A stretch of DNA of 46,586 nt from a virus, in IMG/VR virus record IMGVR_UViG_3300036864_000033, positions 1 to 46,586 of that record; one strand, written 5' to 3'. Within the stretch, counting starts at the first letter, position 1. Every line of letters starts with the position of its first letter. Below are positions 33,838 to 41,519 of this stretch, piece by piece. Both the position numbers and the translations under genes were made by a program. Below the pieces are notes generated by a model. The model was not told the origin of the DNA, did no database searches, and worked only from the letters and a program-made list of their open reading frames with translations.

Positions 33838-36371
33838 GATACTAAAAATTGCTCCGTGATAGATTTCTGTGGAAGAATAATCTTTTGAGCAGACTCAAGT
33901 TTGAAATCTTTAAACTTTGATAGGTCACGATAGTTTGTACCTGTCTCAATATCACAAGGGATGACCAATTCATGTCTTGGCAATGAACAATGGCTAAAGT
34001 CGATTGGTCTCTCCATTTCCTCCTTAATAATGGGAATCCAAGTGGTAAGCTTAGATTTAGGAATGCAAAAGAGTAGTGCATCATGAGCTTCCATGACGCA
34101 TTTAATAATTGGGATTCGCTCCTTAATTCGCATTCCCGCCGCTTTGGTATTATCTGAAACTGCTCGTTGGGGAATATATGAGAGAGCCTGTCTATATAAG
34201 TCTTCACCCATTCTCTCGAAAAATGTTCTCTTTCCCCCCATTGCAGCGGGCACACCATAAGGAAGCGGAGCCACAAGTTGTCGACAGGTTTTAATGACAC
34301 TAATTATACCACCTTGAAATATCTGTTGAATTTTTGGTGATTTAGTATGAAAAATTCCTAATGCTACATCTGCTTGCGCTTCAGTGATAGTGATTGGAAT
34401 TCCGTATTTCCTAGCTTGGGTATTAAGCTCTGTTGCGGCCCTACGCTTTCCAGCACCCAAATGGCCAGCGTGGCGAAGCGTCTTGCCAGCAAATCGTATT
34501 GGGTGTTCATATCCAAGAATTTTCTTAGAATAATCACGTTCAGTGCCACCGAAAAACCAAGAAGCAGTAAGAGCGTGAATGTCATTAGTGTCATACATCT
34601 CCAGAGTTTTTTCATCTTGTGCTAATAGGGCTACTACTCGCGCTTCCGCCTGTGATGAATCTGCTTGAACAAATATTTCTTCATCAGTATCAGGGATATA
34701 CATGCCACGAATATCGGCACCAATATCCCCGTGTTTAGTCATTGTTTGAAACGCGATGCCACAAACTTTATTCTTTTTCTTACCTTCAAAGTCGCGAACT
34801 TCAATGATGGGTCTAATGGGAGGGTCTTGCTGCCCTGTGGAACTTCTACCAGTATCCAAACATGGAAAGTAAGTAGTCCGCATCCTACCGTCATAATCTG
34901 GTAGGGCCATGAGATAAGTTGATACACTTTTTCTGACTCGTCGTCCTTCCAATATAAGTTCGCAAATTCTGCGATGTTCAGGATTCTTGATTGCTGACTG
35001 AGAATTGAGTAGAGCTGTGATTTCTTCTTCACCAGTTCCATCCCGTCTAGGCAAACCAAGATTATCCCAAAGTAACACGGCTATTTGAACAGGACTATTA
35101 ACATTAACTTCAGTTCCCACCAGTTTGAATAATTCATATCTAACTCTTTCATCCCATTCAATGTATTTCCTTAATAGTGCATCGCGCTCGATTGGGTCTA
35201 CTCTGAATCCCTGTTGTTCGATATCATAATAGAAAGATGGTAGTTTGAGAAGGAAGTTCTTGTAGTATGAACGCATTCCTAGTTCGTCTAGGTCTGCATC
35301 CATCGCATGGCATATTTCAAATGCTACACAAGCATCCTTACCACATCCCTTGAATAAATCCATCAAAGAACCTTCATACATTCCTTCATCTTTGTAGAAT
35401 GGTTCTTCGGTATAAATAGAAGTATTGAATGCCTGTGATTTAGGCAGTTCAGGATTAATCGCGAAGGCTTTAAGCATATTATCATGGGCTAATTTACGAA
35501 TAACAAATCCAAGTCGACGGATTTTATCTTTATCGTAATTGAAGTTCTGTCCAATGATATCTTTTTCCCACAAAATTTCAGCTAGTATTGACCAAATTTG
35601 AACCATGTCACTATCTGGAATGGAACTAATTCCACCTTCATTCCAGAGTGGAACTACCATTGCATGGTGCTTATTGAATGCCAATCCAATACAAACGGGC
35701 ACACAAGTCCCATTTGATTCAATATCGACAGACATTAATCGTTTATCTTTATATCTATCTCGAAATGACGCTAGATGAGCAGAATTCTGACAAATTTCAA
35801 TAGTTCTCTGAGGCAATATCAGTTCTGGAAACTGAGACTGAGCCAGAGCACGTTTGAAATCAAATATCATTACTTGGCGATTCCAATATCCTTTGAATTC
35901 ACCACCAGCAGCCGCGTGGAGTAAATGTGCTGGATGATAGGTAGGGACAAACTTGTGGCCCATACCATGCATGATGGACCCACGGAATGAACCAATTCCT
36001 TTTTTACCAGTTAGAGCCCATAATGTAGTCCCACCAAGCGCGAGGATACAGTTTGGACCAATAGAAGTAATCTCTGTCTGAAGTTCACGTAATTGTTCAT
36101 CCATGTCAATTCCATATTCTTTAGCTCGAACATGGAATGGCCGCTTCTCTTTCTTAGCAGGTGGAGGAACTTCATATTTACATACATTAGTTACCCAACA
36201 ATTATCTCTATTAATTCCAGCATCAAATAAAAGCCGGTTCAATTCATTACCAGATGGACCAACAAATGGCTTCCCTAGAGCAGTTTCCTGTTTAGATGGA
36301 GCTTCGCCCAAGATAAGTAGTTTGGCACTAGTATTACCCATTCCTGGGACGTATTTTCTTTCTTCACTCAT
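33834..36371 (-). CDS. DNA polymerase A fused to a uracil-DNA-glycosylase-like domain
   Basis: An 845-residue replicative polymerase. Residues 1-175 form a family 4/5-like UDG domain: GEAP (22-25), PFVGPSGNE (35-43), TNVCKY (61-66) and TYHPAHLL (144-151), but without the N-terminal CxxC of Fe-S members. Residues 210-400 carry a 3'-5' exonuclease with DIE (216-218). Residues 440-845 are the polymerase: motif A D571 (ADSSQAEAR), motif B R626 and K630, motif C H763-D764. Motif B has His and Leu where Phe/Tyr 762 and Tyr766 of Pol I stand, and motif C reads HDA. Cleanly coupled to its neighbours. Confidence 0.92.
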   Translation of the reverse strand: MSEERKYVPGMGNTSAKLLILGEAPSKQETALGKPFVGPSGNELNRLLFDAGINRDNCWVTNVCKYEVPPPAKKEKRPFHVRAKEYGIDMDEQLRELQTEITSIGPNCILALGGTTLWALTGKKGIGSFRGSIMHGMGHKFVPTYHPAHLLHAAAGGEFKGYWNRQVMIFDFKRALAQSQFPELILPQRTIEICQNSAHLASFRDRYKDKRLMSVDIESNGTCVPVCIGLAFNKHHAMVVPLWNEGGISSIPDSDMVQIWSILAEILWEKDIIGQNFNYDKDKIRRLGFVIRKLAHDNMLKAFAINPELPKSQAFNTSIYTEEPFYKDEGMYEGSLMDLFKGCGKDACVAFEICHAMDADLDELGMRSYYKNFLLKLPSFYYDIEQQGFRVDPIERDALLRKYIEWDERVRYELFKLVGTEVNVNSPVQIAVLLWDNLGLPRRDGTGEEEITALLNSQSAIKNPEHRRICELILEGRRVRKSVSTYLMALPDYDGRMRTTYFPCLDTGRSSTGQQDPPIRPIIEVRDFEGKKKNKVCGIAFQTMTKHGDIGADIRGMYIPDTDEEIFVQADSSQAEARVVALLAQDEKTLEMYDTNDIHALTASWFFGGTERDYSKKILGYEHPIRFAGKTLRHAGHLGAGKRRAATELNTQARKYGIPITITEAQADVALGIFHTKSPKIQQIFQGGIISVIKTCRQLVAPLPYGVPAAMGGKRTFFERMGEDLYRQALSYIPQRAVSDNTKAAGMRIKERIPIIKCVMEAHDALLFCIPKSKLTTWIPIIKEEMERPIDFSHCSLPRHELVIPCDIETGTNYRDLSKFKDFKLESAQKIILPQKSITEQFLVS

Positions 36372-36567
36372 TTTCTATCAATGCCTGGAGAGCTTTTTCA
36401 AATTTACCGAATTCCTTCCAGCTTAATCGTAGTGGACCATCATTTTTGAAATATACAAGCCAGTATTGCCAATTTTCAGAATCTCTAAATCCCTTAGTAT
36501 AGGTAAAATTATCAAAATTAATAATTATCTCTAGGTCATTATCATCCTTAAAATTAATAATTTTCAT
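36364..36567 (-). CDS. Small unknown early protein
   Basis: A 67-residue beta-then-alpha protein (DLEIIINFDNFTYTKGF, then WKEFGKFEKALQAL). It overlaps the polymerase start by eight bases. Not recognised. Confidence 0.55.
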   Translation of the reverse strand: MKIINFKDDNDLEIIINFDNFTYTKGFRDSENWQYWLVYFKNDGPLRLSWKEFGKFEKALQALIENE

Positions 36568-36749
36568 CTAGTTACCTTCTCATAGAGTTGTTCTAATGAT
36601 GCTTCCTGTTTATCAGTAATAGGACGACCATTATCAAGATGAAATCGAATATTTCCAAGAAAATCTCGTTGCCAATCATTCAATGTATGAGCCTCCGTTA
36701 GAATAGTAGTTAGCCAATACTTATGAACTGTTGTTTCATTTTTGTTCAA
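36564..36749 (-). CDS. Small helical protein
   Basis: A 61-residue charged helical protein (YWLTTILTEAHTLNDWQRDF ... EASLEQLYEKV). The phrase DWQRDFLGNIRFHL resembles short phage helical proteins that may bind replication proteins. ATGA overlaps at both ends. Function unknown. Confidence 0.55.
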   Translation of the reverse strand: MNKNETTVHKYWLTTILTEAHTLNDWQRDFLGNIRFHLDNGRPITDKQEASLEQLYEKVTR

Positions 36750-36988
36750 GTTCTAATCCTCAGTTTAACATATTCTAACAACATATCACCCCTCACATCA
36801 ATATATTCAGAAAATACTCTACCTTGAGCCTGTTCCCAATTCCAAATTAATCGATATTCCGTTTTGGAAAAAGTTTCAATATATCCATAAGTTCTATTAA
36901 TTGTATCTATATCCTTAATATTACTAATTGCCCATTGAAATCCCTGTTCAAAGTTATTACATAAAATTGCTACTGGATAGGTGTTCAT
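36746..36988 (-). CDS. Small unknown early protein
   Basis: An 80-residue protein with a hydrophobic N-terminal strand (YPVAILCNNFEQGFQWAI), mixed structure and a basic end. ATGA overlaps. Not recognised. Confidence 0.55.
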   Translation of the reverse strand: MNTYPVAILCNNFEQGFQWAISNIKDIDTINRTYGYIETFSKTEYRLIWNWEQAQGRVFSEYIDVRGDMLLEYVKLRIRT

Positions 36989-37233
36989 CTAATTTTCCTC
37001 AATGCTTCCTGACGAGTAGGACATTTCATTAAATCCTCTTTGACATGAATAGCAGCGGCTAATTTGAGATTCTCAGATGCAAGTCCCACTGATACTCCAA
37101 AGAATACTGCGGTCTTAGAGACAGACCAATCCCTATTATGGCTAGTCATGGTTAGGTGTAATATCTCCATCACCATAGCACGACCATACCAAGTCTCTTC
37201 TTGGTTATAACGTTCTATGAACGTTTGTCCCAT
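36985..37233 (-). CDS. Helix-turn-helix protein
   Basis: An 82-residue protein whose centre reads WSVSKTAVFFGVSVGLASEN (about 36-55), a helix-turn-helix with the turn at GVS, followed by LKLAAAIHVKEDL and a Thr-Arg-rich helix. Phages often carry such small HTH proteins among early genes, possibly regulators. It could control the early operon. No partner is visible. Confidence 0.65.
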   Translation of the reverse strand: MGQTFIERYNQEETWYGRAMVMEILHLTMTSHNRDWSVSKTAVFFGVSVGLASENLKLAAAIHVKEDLMKCPTRQEALRKIR

Positions 37234-37401
37234 TTATTCCATCTGACCAATAACTGACTCTACATCTTTTTTCATTAGTTCAATCTTATTAAGTAGTCTA
37301 CGTCTCTTAATTAGAGTTAATTCACTTGCAAATGTAATAATTGCTTCCATTTCCTTAATATTATCCCACATCTTAATCCACTGTTCACGATTCAAGCTCA
37401 T
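37234..37401 (-). CDS. Small helical protein, first gene after a terminator
   Basis: A 55-residue helical protein (LNREQWIKMWDNIKEMEAII). The ATG at 37401 is chosen because GGAGGG lies five bases upstream. A TTG reading from 37419 would start inside the terminator's T run. It joins the next gene in a TAAATG junction. Function unknown. Confidence 0.6.
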   Translation of the reverse strand: MSLNREQWIKMWDNIKEMEAIITFASELTLIKRRRLLNKIELMKKDVESVIGQME

Positions 37402-37421
37402 GTAACCCTCCAAAAACAAGC

Positions 37422-37458
37422 GTGCCCCTGGATACTAAATTTCAATACCCAGGGGCAC
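37422..37458 (-). terminator. Rho-independent terminator of the cold-shock gene
   Basis: A perfect 10-bp inverted repeat (GTGCCCCTGG 37422-37431, CCAGGGGCAC 37449-37458) with a 17-base loop lies directly downstream of the cold-shock gene. On the minus strand a T-rich GCTTGTTTTTGG follows the stem. The leftward operon is therefore probably split here into two transcription units. Confidence 0.85.
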
Positions 37459-37463
37459 TATAG

Positions 37464-37844
37464 TTAAACTACTTGCTCGATATTACCAGCAGCAGTATCT
37501 TCAACAGTTTCAATTGGTTCACTAGTAGGAAGATTAGGCAACACTACAATACGAATAGCGCGAGTGCCTTTATCTTCAACTTCCTTGGGAGTAAATTCTA
37601 CGTGCATCCCAAGTTCCAACTTCGCGAAATTAAGAGTATTCTGCTTGAGTGAGGTCCAGTGAAAGAATACCCGCGTGAACGGAATATCCTTAGACGAGAT
37701 AAAACCATATCCCGTCTTAGACAGCTTAATGATACGTCCAATTACGCGACGTTCACCAGACTGTGGCTCACCAGAATCACCAGCAAATTCAGCAGCAACT
37801 TCTTCCTTATTACCTCGAAAGAAGTTCTTAAACGGAGTATCCAT
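37464..37844 (-). CDS. Cold-shock-domain protein
   Basis: A 126-residue protein. Residues 30-110 form a cold-shock-type OB fold: RVIGRIIKLSKTGYGFISSK, VFFHWTSLKQNT and LELGMHVEFTPKEVEDKGTRAIRIVVL correspond to the RNP1, RNP2 and closing strands. The N-terminus is charged and the C-terminus acidic. Such proteins bind single-stranded RNA or DNA. It overlaps the RHH gene upstream at one base and ends at a strong terminator, suggesting high expression. A transcription-antitermination or mRNA-chaperone role is plausible. Confidence 0.85.
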   Translation of the reverse strand: MDTPFKNFFRGNKEEVAAEFAGDSGEPQSGERRVIGRIIKLSKTGYGFISSKDIPFTRVFFHWTSLKQNTLNFAKLELGMHVEFTPKEVEDKGTRAIRIVVLPNLPTSEPIETVEDTAAGNIEQVV

Positions 37845-38053
37845 TACTTTTTTCCCTTCTTTTTTGACACAACATACCTCGGTCGTGCCAAGCTAAAGTA
37901 GTCAATGACCACTTCTTCTACTACCCACGACATAGAACGTCGTTCACTTTTAGCTATGGCCCTTAATCCCTCTTTGACAGAGTGTGGCATACTAGAACCA
38001 AACTTGACGCGAGGGCGACCATTGGCAAGTCGAGGGGCAATATTACAGGCCAA
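37844..38053 (-). CDS. Ribbon-helix-helix DNA-binding protein
   Basis: A 69-residue protein with a strand RPRVKFGSSMP, then helices SVKEGLRAIAKSERRSMSWVVEEVVIDYF, the arrangement of CopG/Arc-type repressors, and a basic tail (SKKKGKK). It starts at TTG (38053) with AGGAG upstream. The inverted repeat at 38078-38134 lies directly upstream and could be its operator, giving autoregulation. Small RHH proteins in phage early regions usually regulate transcription. Confidence 0.8.
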   Translation of the reverse strand: MACNIAPRLANGRPRVKFGSSMPHSVKEGLRAIAKSERRSMSWVVEEVVIDYFSLARPRYVVSKKKGKK

Positions 38054-38077
38054 TTTTTACTCCTAGTCTATGAATAG

Positions 38078-38134
38078 GAGGAAGTAGTATGTGTTATACG
38101 GCTTCTAATGAGCTACGTTCATACTCACTTCCTC
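38078..38134. promoter_or_regulatory. Inverted repeat upstream of the RHH gene
   Basis: GAGGAAGTAGTATG at 38078-38091 pairs with CATACTCACTTCCTC at 38120-38134 (one bulged base). It may be a terminator stem for the acidic-protein gene or an operator for the RHH protein. A weak -10-like TATAAC lies inside it on the minus strand. Confidence 0.55.
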
Positions 38135-38142
38135 AAGCCTAA

Positions 38143-38343
38143 TTACTCGGGTGAATCAGTATCGTCCTCATCACCTTCATCATCTACTTCATCATCATCT
38201 TCGTCCTCATCATCATCCTCTTCGATGAGTTCCTCAGAACCTTCCGGTTCATCATCTTCACCAGGCAATGGTTCATCACCTGATGGATTGACAGGAGTCA
38301 TTGACAGATTACGAAGCTCAATTACTGATTCATCAATAGACAT
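38143..38343 (-). CDS. Extremely acidic small protein
   Basis: A 66-residue protein with 33 Asp/Glu, no Lys and one Arg. The run of acidic residues occupies about 30-62. It could mimic DNA and block DNA-binding host proteins, as Ocr-type antirestriction proteins do, or be a flexible acidic tail like those of ssDNA-binding proteins. The neighbour on the upstream side is an ssDNA-binding candidate. A plus-strand Ser-rich reading of the same bases is treated as a shadow. The ribosome site is weak, so the gene is less certain. Confidence 0.55.
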   Translation of the reverse strand: MSIDESVIELRNLSMTPVNPSGDEPLPGEDDEPEGSEELIEEDDDEDEDDDEVDDEGDEDDTDSPE

Positions 38344-38375
38344 TTAAGTCTCACTTTCTATGAAAGACTCGCTGT

Positions 38376-38394
38376 TCGGAACATACTATTCCGA
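38376..38394. other. Short inverted repeat in the leader of the acidic-protein gene
   Basis: TCGGAA (38376-38381) and TTCCGA (38389-38394) with a 7-base loop lie 30 bases before the ATG. A promoter-like TTGGAT-N18-TATTAA is read on the minus strand upstream (about 38448-38419). The role is unclear. Confidence 0.4.
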
Positions 38395-38409
38395 CGTTCA
38401 ACTTCTCAT

Positions 38410-38481
38410 TTACACTTTAATACCGCAATTTGGGCACAGTATCCAAGTGAGTCCCATCGAATGATGACAGCGAGTTAATAA
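38410..38481 (-). other. In-frame zinc-knuckle-like extension beyond the stop codon
   Basis: Directly after the stop codon of 38482-38907, the same frame runs 23 further codons ending in TAA at 38410. It encodes CHHSMGLTWILCPNCG, a plausible zinc knuckle. There is no initiation codon before it other than an internal ATG, so it is either a readthrough product, a remnant of a former C-terminal tail, or chance. Confidence 0.4.
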
Positions 38482-38907
38482 TTACGAATTAACAGCAGTA
38501 ACCTTATCATTAGCCGGTCGATACATGTGTTCGACACGGTTAACAAGTCGATTCTGGTAAGTGTCGTTCTTCACGAACACATCCAACTGTTTGCCTTCCG
38601 CAGACTTGAGGTCATAACGCTGTGCCCCAACCTCAACTCCGAAAGCCTTCAGAAAGCCAACAGCAAAACCAATTGCCTTGCTATTGAAATTCCACTCAAG
38701 TGGAACATTCTTGAACTGAGTAGAACCATCATCACCATTGAACAGAATAGTAGCAGTAACAGGATAGTTAGTAGAAGGAGGCTTGGGATTCTGAGGGTCA
38801 ACCTTCGCGGGTGCCTCGCCTACTTCATCAATGTTCACACGATACCAACCGGGCGTAACGATAGTGCCACGGAGAAGATCACGGTCGGTAAAGCTGATAA
38901 CAGGCAT
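38482..38907 (-). CDS. ssDNA-binding OB-fold-like protein
   Basis: A 141-residue protein starting VISFTDRDLLRGTIVTPGWYRV, the pattern of phage proteins that sit next to Sak4-type recombinases and are thought to be single-stranded DNA-binding proteins. The middle is beta-rich (NYPVTATILFNGDDGS, FKNVPLEWNF). The C-terminus lacks the acidic tail of classical SSBs, though the next gene encodes an extremely acidic protein. The start is an ATG with a purine-rich site. The identification rests on context and pattern. Confidence 0.7.
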   Translation of the reverse strand: MPVISFTDRDLLRGTIVTPGWYRVNIDEVGEAPAKVDPQNPKPPSTNYPVTATILFNGDDGSTQFKNVPLEWNFNSKAIGFAVGFLKAFGVEVGAQRYDLKSAEGKQLDVFVKNDTYQNRLVNRVEHMYRPANDKVTAVNS

Positions 38908-38912
38908 GTGTT

Positions 38913-39779
38913 TTATCCTACTTTGAAGTCAGATGTTGCAGTTGTTGGTTGTGTTACAGTTGGTGGAGTTGGTGTTACACTCTGAGACGCACCAATACGC
39001 TGAATGGGCGCCTCATTCTTTAGCTGTAGAATAGCAGGAGCAATCCACTTATCATACAGCGGTTGATTACCAAATTCAATTTCGCGAGGAAGTGGAAGTG
39101 AAGTTCTAGCGTAATCATTTCCAGTATGGTGAGTGAAACATGCAAAAGTTCCCTCACCAGTATCCACTTCAAATGCAGACTTCACGTTAAAGTGATAAGC
39201 CTCAGTCACGTAAGCTGCAATCTTAGCGGAAATCTTCTCAGCACCTGTCACAATGATTCGCGAGTGATGAGTTAACTTATTCTTATCATTATCTTTACGC
39301 GCTCCTAGAACGTGAGCGATTAGAATTACATTCACTTTATGATAACCGTGAATGTCCTTCAAAAGTGCAATCATCTCCTGGAATGCGGCGGATTCTGCAT
39401 TGAACTCCTCAAGGCCGCTCACGGATATATTACCAATAGATTTACCTTGTGAACCCTTAGCCTTACGCACCTGCGATGTCATCGCATCACCGATGGAAGT
39501 AATAGAATCCACAACGATAGTTTTATATCGACAGTTTACCTGTAACTGTTCAAGTTTAGCGCGAGGTGAACTCCAATCAGTATAATTATCATAATAAATA
39601 CTAGTTGGAGAAATACCCCATCGTTTCATTGGGAGTAGTAGAGCTTCCATCTTCTTATCAGTGGAAATCCAATATTGGTCGCCGGGATAAGATAATGCAC
39701 ACGTAGATTTACGTGTTCCCGGTTCACCTTTGAACATAGTAAATAGACCTTCATGCTCTACCTGAGCCATTGTTGGCAA
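38913..39779 (-). CDS. Sak4-like RecA-family ATPase
   Basis: A 288-residue P-loop ATPase. GEPGTRKST (18-26) is the Walker A with Arg in place of the second Gly. TIVVDSIT is Walker B, and VNVILIAHVLGARKDN the sensor region. The C-terminal 35 residues are Pro/Thr/Gln-rich and disordered. Sak4-type proteins promote single-strand annealing with an SSB encoded beside them, matching the neighbour 38482-38907. The TTG at 39779 has GGAAGG eight bases upstream; an ATG at 39770 is too far from it. Confidence 0.8.
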   Translation of the reverse strand: MPTMAQVEHEGLFTMFKGEPGTRKSTCALSYPGDQYWISTDKKMEALLLPMKRWGISPTSIYYDNYTDWSSPRAKLEQLQVNCRYKTIVVDSITSIGDAMTSQVRKAKGSQGKSIGNISVSGLEEFNAESAAFQEMIALLKDIHGYHKVNVILIAHVLGARKDNDKNKLTHHSRIIVTGAEKISAKIAAYVTEAYHFNVKSAFEVDTGEGTFACFTHHTGNDYARTSLPLPREIEFGNQPLYDKWIAPAILQLKNEAPIQRIGASQSVTPTPPTVTQPTTATSDFKVG

Positions 39780-39780
39780 T

Positions 39781-40086
39781 TTATTTTACCTTCCGTTCAA
39801 TAATTCCTGCAAGATTAGCGATAGCATCACTATCTTTTCTTACAGTGCAATCCTCACAATGAGGAAATAGCATTGGACCACCATTAGACCTAGTGAGAGT
39901 AGCTTTGGTGATAATCATCGGCTGATGACAGCGACTACACTTACATACTTTACCTTCTGCCAAGGTAAGAGGAATGTAGTGGGGACATGCTAATACTTGA
40001 CACTTATACACTAGATAAGGTGGCTTATCCTTCTTACGTGCTAGGTCTACCTTCTTATATTCATGAAGGTGATTTGATTTACTCAT
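39781..40086 (-). CDS. Zinc-finger protein
   Basis: A 101-residue protein with YKCQVLACPHYIP, KVCKCSRCHQP and LFPHCEDCTV, enough Cys/His for two zinc sites in tandem, with basic surroundings. It lies between the RecA-like ATPase and a nuclease, so a role in recombination or transcription is plausible. No named family. Confidence 0.65.
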   Translation of the reverse strand: MSKSNHLHEYKKVDLARKKDKPPYLVYKCQVLACPHYIPLTLAEGKVCKCSRCHQPMIITKATLTRSNGGPMLFPHCEDCTVRKDSDAIANLAGIIERKVK

Positions 40087-40282
40087 TACTTGGTTCCTCG
40101 TAGAATATCCATGTCTGGTCTAATACTATTAATGCTCCCTTATAGTAATTTGATGCAAGAGTATCTTGTTTATAAGTAATTGGAAGAATACAAAGAATAT
40201 TACATTTTCTATCTTCCAATTCTTTAACTGACTTTTCTAGTATTTTACTCGATTCATGAACATGCATGATTTTGAAAGCCAT
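40079..40282 (-). CDS. Small unknown protein
   Basis: A 67-residue protein with helical then beta character (SSKILEKSVKELEDRKCN, then ILCILPITY). It overlaps the next gene by eight bases. Not recognised. Confidence 0.55.
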   Translation of the reverse strand: MAFKIMHVHESSKILEKSVKELEDRKCNILCILPITYKQDTLASNYYKGALIVLDQTWIFYEEPSNE

Positions 40283-41304
40283 TAATCTTCCTCATTAGTC
40301 GGATTCCATTCAGGTCCAACAATAAAATTCAGTTTCAAATTTTCTTCTCTCATTTCAGGATTATCACCACACACCGGCTTGTAGAAATTACAGTTACCAT
40401 ACTTTCCTTCACATGATGCAAAGTTAGGCGGAAAATAGCCCGATTCCGTATACATCATCATCAGCTTCGCGTAGTATGGCAAAATTTCAGACTGCCATTC
40501 CATCAAACGCTGTGGAGTATATGGAACGAATGCGCGGACAAACTTTTCCTCAGGCTTGAGTGAAGTCTGCCAGCCAATCTTGTTAATGATTACACTACGG
40601 GATTCCTGAATAATACACTGTCCCATGAACTGATTATTCATGGAATTAGTATCACGACGCTGCTTCATAGTCTTGTGGTCCATCGGATAGATACCCTGAT
40701 TAGTATCCGTCACAAGGTCTAACTTAGCCTTCCACAAGATACGAATCTCATCATCTTCGTAGAGAATCTTACCCTTAACTACTTCTACTTCTAGTGGAAC
40801 CCATGAATCATTGACCCAAAACTTCATATACTGGTCCATAGTATCGAGTGCATACTGCCACCCAATAAAATTACCAGCAGAATCTTTAGGTGTATTCTGG
40901 ACACCTGGATATTCATTCGCGGGGTGGCCACATCTTGGTTTTAATATACACTGGTCATTACAAATATGGTCTTCACGACTTTCGTTCTCAAGACAATGAC
41001 TAGGAACAAAACCAGAACATTCCTTACATCCACGAATATACAGTTCAGCCCCCGCAAAACCAAACGCGATGGATTTATCTCTATCCAATCCTGCAATATG
41101 GGACTTGTAAAATACTTCAAGAAACTTATGAGCGATTGAACCTACTTCCAATGAATTAGACTTACCACCTACTGGTTGAAGTCTATGATTAAATCTAAAA
41201 TCAGCAAGGCGAGGACATGTCATTAAGGCAGTCAGAATCTGACTATCCATAATGATATTAGTCTTGCCTCCTTCAATCTTTTCTACATTCTCATGTAGGT
41301 CCAT
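40282..41304 (-). CDS. Cas4/RecB-like PD-(D/E)XK nuclease
   Basis: A 340-residue nuclease of the RecB/Cas4/AddB group. The sequence shows the N-terminal TCPRLADFRF with Cys, GSIAHKFLEVFY, a beta strand LWKAKLDLV, MDHKTM as the catalytic D-x-K and QFMGQC as motif IV. The C-terminal cysteines CEGKYGNCNFYKPVC could hold an iron-sulfur cluster together with the first Cys. Such enzymes process DNA ends in recombination. The gene is coupled by TAATG to the upstream gene and lies in the recombination cluster. Confidence 0.85.
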   Translation of the reverse strand: MDLHENVEKIEGGKTNIIMDSQILTALMTCPRLADFRFNHRLQPVGGKSNSLEVGSIAHKFLEVFYKSHIAGLDRDKSIAFGFAGAELYIRGCKECSGFVPSHCLENESREDHICNDQCILKPRCGHPANEYPGVQNTPKDSAGNFIGWQYALDTMDQYMKFWVNDSWVPLEVEVVKGKILYEDDEIRILWKAKLDLVTDTNQGIYPMDHKTMKQRRDTNSMNNQFMGQCIIQESRSVIINKIGWQTSLKPEEKFVRAFVPYTPQRLMEWQSEILPYYAKLMMMYTESGYFPPNFASCEGKYGNCNFYKPVCGDNPEMREENLKLNFIVGPEWNPTNEED

Positions 41305-41519
41305 TAATATTTCCCTTCGATTGTAACTACTTTACTAATCTTATCAGTAGATGCTCCATCTGTCCAAACTGTATACCAAGTATCTCCCATTAGAGCCATT
41401 TCTTGAATATTAGGCTCATCAATAATTCTATAATCAGAATGAACTCTAGCTACTATAATCAAATTAGGATTAACAGCAGCCAATACTTGAAGTTTGATAA
41501 TCAAATCAGTAATTTTCAA
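41304..41519 (-). CDS. Small unknown protein with TTG start
   Basis: A 71-residue mixed protein (KITDLIIKLQVLAAVNPNL, then a beta-rich half). The start is placed at a TTG within TTGA overlapping the previous stop, because GCAGGAG lies nine bases upstream; an ATG at 41540 would overlap the upstream gene more. It ends in TAATG with the nuclease. Not recognised. Confidence 0.55.
   Translation of the reverse strand: MKITDLIIKLQVLAAVNPNLIIVARVHSDYRIIDEPNIQEMALMGDTWYTVWTDGASTDKISKVVTIEGKY

Noticed and set aside
33834-36371. Intein or frameshift in the polymerase
   Set aside because: Motifs A, B and C appear in order in one frame and the length is normal for a UDG-PolA fusion. The altered residues are substitutions, not signs of disruption.
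38108-38347. Plus-strand Ser-rich 79-codon frame
   Set aside because: It is the complement of the Asp/Glu-codon run on the minus strand. All neighbours are on the minus strand, so the acidic reading is preferred.
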